The notes under the pieces were generated by a model. It made no database searches, was not told where the DNA came from, and was given only the letters and a program-made list of their open reading frames with translations. From contig JAJDAX010000116.1 in the NCBI GenBank assembly GCA_029261615.1, positions 1-9,317 of the forward strand: a stretch of DNA of 9,317 nt, given 5' to 3'. This stretch comes from Nitrospinaceae bacterium (lineage in GTDB: Bacteria; Nitrospinota; Nitrospinia; Nitrospinales; Nitrospinaceae). Positions 5,773-9,317 of the stretch are shown here, piece after piece. The first letter of the stretch is position 1; every line of letters starts with the position of its first letter. A program made the position numbers and the translations under genes.

Positions 5773-6078
5773 ATGGTGGAAAAAAAAGCATTGACCGACC
5801 CGGAACTTGAAGCCTCCCTCAAAGAAATGGCTCCTGAATGGAAACGGGACAATAACGAAAAGGGAATGCCCTTTATCTACCGGGTTCATCACGCTCCTGC
5901 ATTTATGGAAGGTATCGAGTTTGTCAGAAAAGTCGCCCAGGAAGCAGAAGACAACAATCACCACCCGGATATCCTCATCAACTATAAACGCATCACCGTT
6001 CGTTACTGGACACACACAGTCGCCGGTGTAACCTTGGCCGACGTTCAGATGGCTCAGAAAATAGACCCCCTGTTCTAA
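5773..6078 (+). CDS. phhB: Pterin-4a-carbinolamine dehydratase (PCD/DCoH)
   Basis: A 101-residue cytoplasmic enzyme that dehydrates 4a-hydroxytetrahydrobiopterin to quinonoid dihydropterin, recycling the cofactor of aromatic amino acid hydroxylases. The full length matches the family. The core signature is EDNNHHPDI (59-67), then YKRITVRYWTHTVAGVT with H81, and D90 to ID at 97-98; H63, H64 and H81 correspond to the three active-site histidines of DCoH. A strong AGGAGG lies upstream of the ATG. No phenylalanine hydroxylase or other pterin-dependent enzyme is in the window; in many bacteria the gene stands alone and may serve molybdopterin or another pterin metabolism. It ends 50 bases before the SGNH hydrolase gene, with an inverted repeat between. 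The assignment to the family is firm; the symbol is by family only. Confidence 0.92.
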   Translation: MVEKKALTDPELEASLKEMAPEWKRDNNEKGMPFIYRVHHAPAFMEGIEFVRKVAQEAEDNNHHPDILINYKRITVRYWTHTVAGVTLADVQMAQKIDPLF

Positions 6079-6083
6079 ATCTT

Positions 6084-6100
6084 ATTTCCCAACGGGAAAT
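6084..6100 (+). repeat. Perfect 7-bp inverted repeat between phhB and the SGNH gene
   Basis: ATTTCCC (6084-6090), loop AAC, GGGAAAT (6094-6100) form an exact 7-bp stem five bases after the phhB stop. There is no T-run after it, so it is not a standard intrinsic terminator. It could stabilise the upstream mRNA end, act as a weak terminator or be a protein-binding site. Confidence 0.5.
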
Positions 6101-6128
6101 CCCCTATAGCCCAATCCTCTGCCTGGAC

Positions 6129-7370
6129 ATGCCCAACTCCAAAACCAAACTTGATATCGACCAACGCCTGTCTCTAAAGAAAAAAGTCGCCTTCATTCTG
6201 ATCCCCATTATATTTTTTCTAGCAGGACTCGAAGGTGTCCTGCGGGTAACCGTAGGCCTCCGGCAAATACGCTACAAATGTCACTACCCCGTTCTGGACA
6301 ACCAATACTGCCCAAACATTGTCGCTATCAAGGACAAGAACGGTGAAATCATTCGCTCGAATTCCGATGGGCTCCTGGATAAAGAATATGAAAAGGTGGC
6401 ACCACCAGGCACGTTCCGTGTGGCGGTTCTTGGGGACTCGTTTGTCGCAGGGGAAGTGGTCAAAGACGGTTTTGAATTTCACGCAGTTCTGGAAAATGAA
6501 TTGACTCGTCGGCTTAAACGGCCTGTAGAGTTTTTAAATTTCGGCGTAAATGGGATAGGCACTTGGAAAGAACTTCAGACTTACCACTTAAGGGCGCGAC
6601 TCTATAAGCCGGACCTTACTCTGCTTACTTTTTATTGGGCCAACGACCTGGATAATTCCTTCTCTGAACTGAAGCGCGGCGGCCCCAATCCCTTGAAGGA
6701 GGAATACCCGACTGAGTCGTTCGCGGAGAAAGCCCAGGTAATGAGGAAACGTTTCAATCAATGGTTGTGGAATAATGTTGCCCTGTACCAGTTCACCCAC
6801 ACACGCTATCACCTTCTGGAACGGAGGTTTCACCAGGTGTTTGGGCCAGAGTGGCGTAAACGGCCCACTCCGCAAAAAGAGTCCGAAACACCTGCTCTAT
6901 CGCCTCAACCAGACCAGATTACCAATAGCCTAATAAAAAAATATCCTGCGCTTCCCGGCATCCCCCCCATGTCCACACCTAAAGTAAACGAACCCACCTC
7001 CCTTGACGATCCATGGTTTTTCGATTCTGAAGCCTGGAACCTGGTTAAAAAACTGATTCAGAAACTCAAGCAGGAAATAGAAGTTGATGGTGGAAAATTG
7101 ATCGTGATGCATTTTCTCGGTGAGCACCAATATCGAGAGAGGCATGACCTTCCTGTTGACGAGTTCAATGCATTTTTAAAACAAAACAACATTGGGGTGA
7201 TTGATTCCAACGCGATCTTTTTTAAAATGCCGGAAAAGATGCTACACGCGCATTATGTGCCCGATGACATTCATTTCAATGAAGACGGGCAACGTAAGCT
7301 TGCCGACCATTCAATGGACTTCATGGAACAATTGATTCGCCAAATGACAACCTCCCAAAAACCGAAATGA
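6129..7370 (+). CDS. Membrane-anchored SGNH/GDSL-family hydrolase
   Basis: A 413-residue protein with a basic N-terminus, one membrane helix (about 18-39) and an SGNH hydrolase domain predicted to lie outside the cytoplasmic membrane. NSDGLLDKEY (78-87) and FRVAVLGDSFVAGE (96-109) mark block I with nucleophile S104. NFGVNGIGT (137-145) is block II, FYWANDLDN (168-176) supplies the block III Asn (N172), and PDDIHFN (378-384) is block V with D379 and H382, completing a Ser-Asp-His triad. An insertion at about 185-300 contains a Pro-rich, probably flexible stretch (245-290). SGNH enzymes cleave or transfer esters; the substrate here is unknown, though similar proteins modify exported polysaccharides. 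No clear ribosome binding site precedes the ATG. Its TGA overlaps the methyltransferase ATG (ATGA), so the two are translationally coupled. Confidence 0.87.
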   Translation: MPNSKTKLDIDQRLSLKKKVAFILIPIIFFLAGLEGVLRVTVGLRQIRYKCHYPVLDNQYCPNIVAIKDKNGEIIRSNSDGLLDKEYEKVAPPGTFRVAVLGDSFVAGEVVKDGFEFHAVLENELTRRLKRPVEFLNFGVNGIGTWKELQTYHLRARLYKPDLTLLTFYWANDLDNSFSELKRGGPNPLKEEYPTESFAEKAQVMRKRFNQWLWNNVALYQFTHTRYHLLERRFHQVFGPEWRKRPTPQKESETPALSPQPDQITNSLIKKYPALPGIPPMSTPKVNEPTSLDDPWFFDSEAWNLVKKLIQKLKQEIEVDGGKLIVMHFLGEHQYRERHDLPVDEFNAFLKQNNIGVIDSNAIFFKMPEKMLHAHYVPDDIHFNEDGQRKLADHSMDFMEQLIRQMTTSQKPK

Positions 7371-8179
7371 CTCTGAAAATCCGGCTACAATCTGCATGCC
7401 CTCCCCTGTACAGAGGATTGCTGTGGCTCTATCAGCAGACTCCGATGTATGCAACAGGACTAATAAAAGCCTTGAAAGACCGCAAAATCCGGGAGGCCGC
7501 TTTCTTGAAAGAATTGTTTGGTGATGAACGCAAAATCACGTCGGGCCCCTTTAAGGGTGTGCAATATATTGACGAGGCCAGTGGCAGCGTTCTGCTACCC
7601 AAACTCCTTGGCACCTATGAAACGGCTCTTCAACCGTGGATAGTTGAAATCATTAAAGAAGGCTACGACACGCTGATTGATGTCGGCTGTGCCGAGGGAT
7701 ACTACGCCGTGGGGCTTGCGAGGGCTTTACCGAATGTAAAGGTATTGGCCTACGACCTCAACCCGGAGGCGCGAAACCTATGTAAAAAATTAGCTGAAGC
7801 CAACGGTGTCGTGGAACGAATCGAAATCAGGCAAGAGTGCACTGGAGAAGAAATCGAACGAAACGCCCAGGGGAAAACGATCATCATCTGTGACATCGAG
7901 GGCGGGGAGCTTACTCTACTTGATCCCGAAAAAATCCCGGCACTAAAGCGATGCGATCTCATCGTTGAGGCGCACGACTTTTTAAATCCTGATATTACAC
8001 CTGTGCTCAAGCGGCGTTTCCAACCTACTCACAAAATCGAAACGGTGACGACACCCGCATTCACGGAAATCGCTAACAAGAATATCGATCACCTGTCAAA
8101 AGAAGATCAGGAATTTATCCTGGATGAACAGAGGGCACCGGGACAAGTCTGGCACCGACTTCGAGCCATCTCCCAATAA
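7367..8179 (+). CDS. Class I SAM-dependent methyltransferase
   Basis: A 270-residue protein with a Rossmann-type methyltransferase domain. Motif I is TLIDVGCAEGYYAVGLA (102-118), the acidic residue ending the second strand is D130 (VLAYDLNP), and IIICDIEGGELTLL (172-185) is the strand-4 region with D176. The first 100 residues are a distinct N-terminal domain with GPFKGVQYIDEASGS (60-74) and PKLLGTYE (78-85), a combination I associate with FkbM-like or unassigned methyltransferases next to surface-glycan genes. No membrane helix is evident, so it should be cytoplasmic. The start codon overlaps the SGNH hydrolase stop by four bases, suggesting matched expression and perhaps a shared pathway. 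Substrate unknown. The following gene is convergent, with 30 bases between them and no terminator hairpin that I can see. Confidence 0.85.
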   Translation: MTLKIRLQSACPPLYRGLLWLYQQTPMYATGLIKALKDRKIREAAFLKELFGDERKITSGPFKGVQYIDEASGSVLLPKLLGTYETALQPWIVEIIKEGYDTLIDVGCAEGYYAVGLARALPNVKVLAYDLNPEARNLCKKLAEANGVVERIEIRQECTGEEIERNAQGKTIIICDIEGGELTLLDPEKIPALKRCDLIVEAHDFLNPDITPVLKRRFQPTHKIETVTTPAFTEIANKNIDHLSKEDQEFILDEQRAPGQVWHRLRAISQ

Positions 8180-8209
8180 ACCCATAGATACCCCGCCAAT
8201 TTAACCAGG

Positions 8210-9317
8210 TCAGGACGAATTACATTCCTCCTGCAGGATATCGTCTAGAGTCTGCCTTCTTCGTGTAAGAAAAGCCTGATCGCCATCGACCATCACTTCA
8301 GGTAACAGCGGTTGCGTATTGTAGTTTGAAGACATGACGTGCCCGTATGCTCCGGCTCCACCGACTACAATAATATCGCCCGCTTTTGGCAACGGCAGTC
8401 TGCGTGGAACCGGCTCCTCGTTTTCCTGAGTGAGCACATCTCCCGATTCACAAACCGGACCGGCTACGATCAAATCCTGCTCCTCACCCAGGTTGTCACC
8501 GACAAACCAGATGGGATGATAAGACCCATAGGCCATCGGACGCAGTAAATGGCAGAAGCCAATATTGGTCAGAACATAATCGAGCCGTTTGCCTGATTCG
8601 TCGAAGGTATGATTGAGGGCCCTCACCTCCCCGATAAGATATCCGCACCCGGCGACAAAACGTCTACCGGGTTCAATCTCACAGGTGATCGGTCGCCCAA
8701 AATGATCTTCCAACACTTTCACCCTTTCAGCCAGAATCGGCTGGTACTCCGACACATCCGCCTGTGGCACATCGGTCCGGTATTGATATGGCAGGCCGCC
8801 ACCAAAGTTAACAATCTCCACATCTGGAAACTCTTTTGCGTATTCCACCAGCTTGCCTGTGATGCGCTTGAGGTGCTCCATATCACCGCCGGATCCGATA
8901 TGGATGTGAACGCCGGTGATTTGCATTCCATATTGATCACATATTTTTCTAACATCCTCGAGGTTGTCATACCAGATCCCGTGCTTGCTGTAGGGGCCTC
9001 CCGTATTGGTCTTTTTGGAATGCCCCGCACCTTCCCCGGGATTGATACGAATAGAAACGCCGCTCCGCCCCCGGCCAATCCGTTTTAACGTCTTGCCATA
9101 CTCTTCCAGCATTCCCAAGGTTCCACAATTGGTGTAGATTCCCTTGTCGAGGCAATACTCCGCTTCATCCCCATTGAAAAACACATCGCTGGTGAAACAT
9201 ACATCATCAACCTCAAATCCCGCACGCAGGGCTCGCTGCACTTCCAGCACGCTCACCGCGTCGATTTTGATCCCCTGCGCCAGCATCTCCTTTAAGATCC
9301 TTCCATTGGAACAGGCT
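8210..9317 (-). CDS. lysA: Diaminopimelate decarboxylase, N-terminus outside window
   Basis: A PLP-dependent, fold-III cytoplasmic enzyme converting meso-diaminopimelate to L-lysine, the last step of lysine biosynthesis. The frame stays open to the window edge: upstream of the first ATG (9286) it reads ACSNGRILKE, continuing the family's KAxSN motif, so the PLP-binding lysine lies just outside. Numbered from that ATG, visible motifs are GHSKKTNTGG (88-97), SKHGIWY (100-106), GVHIHIGSG (125-133), FGGGLP (161-166), EIEPGRRF (203-210), the YGSYH segment (253-257) and CESGDV (279-284) with the catalytic cysteine from the partner subunit. GHS-KTNTGG with SKHGIWY closely resembles E. coli LysA. Related ornithine or carboxynorspermidine decarboxylases lack this combination. 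About 358 residues are visible of an expected 415-420. The gene is convergent with the methyltransferase. Confidence 0.94.
   Translation of the reverse strand, partial: ACSNGRILKEMLAQGIKIDAVSVLEVQRALRAGFEVDDVCFTSDVFFNGDEAEYCLDKGIYTNCGTLGMLEEYGKTLKRIGRGRSGVSIRINPGEGAGHSKKTNTGGPYSKHGIWYDNLEDVRKICDQYGMQITGVHIHIGSGGDMEHLKRITGKLVEYAKEFPDVEIVNFGGGLPYQYRTDVPQADVSEYQPILAERVKVLEDHFGRPITCEIEPGRRFVAGCGYLIGEVRALNHTFDESGKRLDYVLTNIGFCHLLRPMAYGSYHPIWFVGDNLGEEQDLIVAGPVCESGDVLTQENEEPVPRRLPLPKAGDIIVVGGAGAYGHVMSSNYNTQPLLPEVMVDGDQAFLTRRRQTLDDILQEECNSS

Noticed and set aside
8609..9088. 159-codon plus-strand frame inside lysA
   Set aside because: It is wholly antisense to clear LysA motifs and has no recognisable domain.

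Overview
The window is a gene-dense stretch of a Gram-negative bacterial chromosome with no RNA genes, CRISPR array or insertion sequence visible. An aspartate/glutamate leucyltransferase (bpt), an E. coli-type LysA, periplasm-facing thioredoxin-like proteins and a b6-type cytochrome b fused to its C-terminal half together suggest a Nitrospinota-, Nitrospirota- or deltaproteobacteria-like lineage. That placement is inference only; no phylogenetic marker is present.

Layout. Left edge (1-569, +): the C-terminal part of a leucine-rich-repeat protein with an exact 27-residue period, followed 11 bases later by a 42-residue single-helix membrane microprotein with a good ribosome binding site. Then bpt on the minus strand (625-1404), a 187-base divergent spacer, and a TIGR04283-type family 2 glycosyltransferase (1592-2269, +).

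Centre (2377-5239, +): five closely packed genes, probably one operon behind a sigma70-like promoter at 2290-2319. They encode a membrane-anchored CYCxC-motif protein, a membrane-anchored TlpA/ResA-type thioredoxin, a His/Met-rich protein with a signal peptide and a C-terminal membrane helix, a b6-type cytochrome b of 338 residues, and an 85-residue glutaredoxin-like protein. Three thiol proteins, a likely metal binder and a quinol-reactive cytochrome suggest an envelope redox or metal-handling module. No Rieske or cytochrome c gene lies within the cluster, which makes it the most interesting part of the window.

Right part: a stand-alone cyclic-nucleotide-binding-domain protein (5242-5691, -), divergent from a pterin-4a-carbinolamine dehydratase (5773-6078, +). 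Then comes a translationally coupled pair, a membrane-anchored SGNH hydrolase and a class I SAM methyltransferase (6129-8179, +). Diaminopimelate decarboxylase (lysA, -) runs off the right edge. No gene-free stretch exceeds 300 bases; the longest (1405-1591) holds only a weak promoter candidate for bpt.
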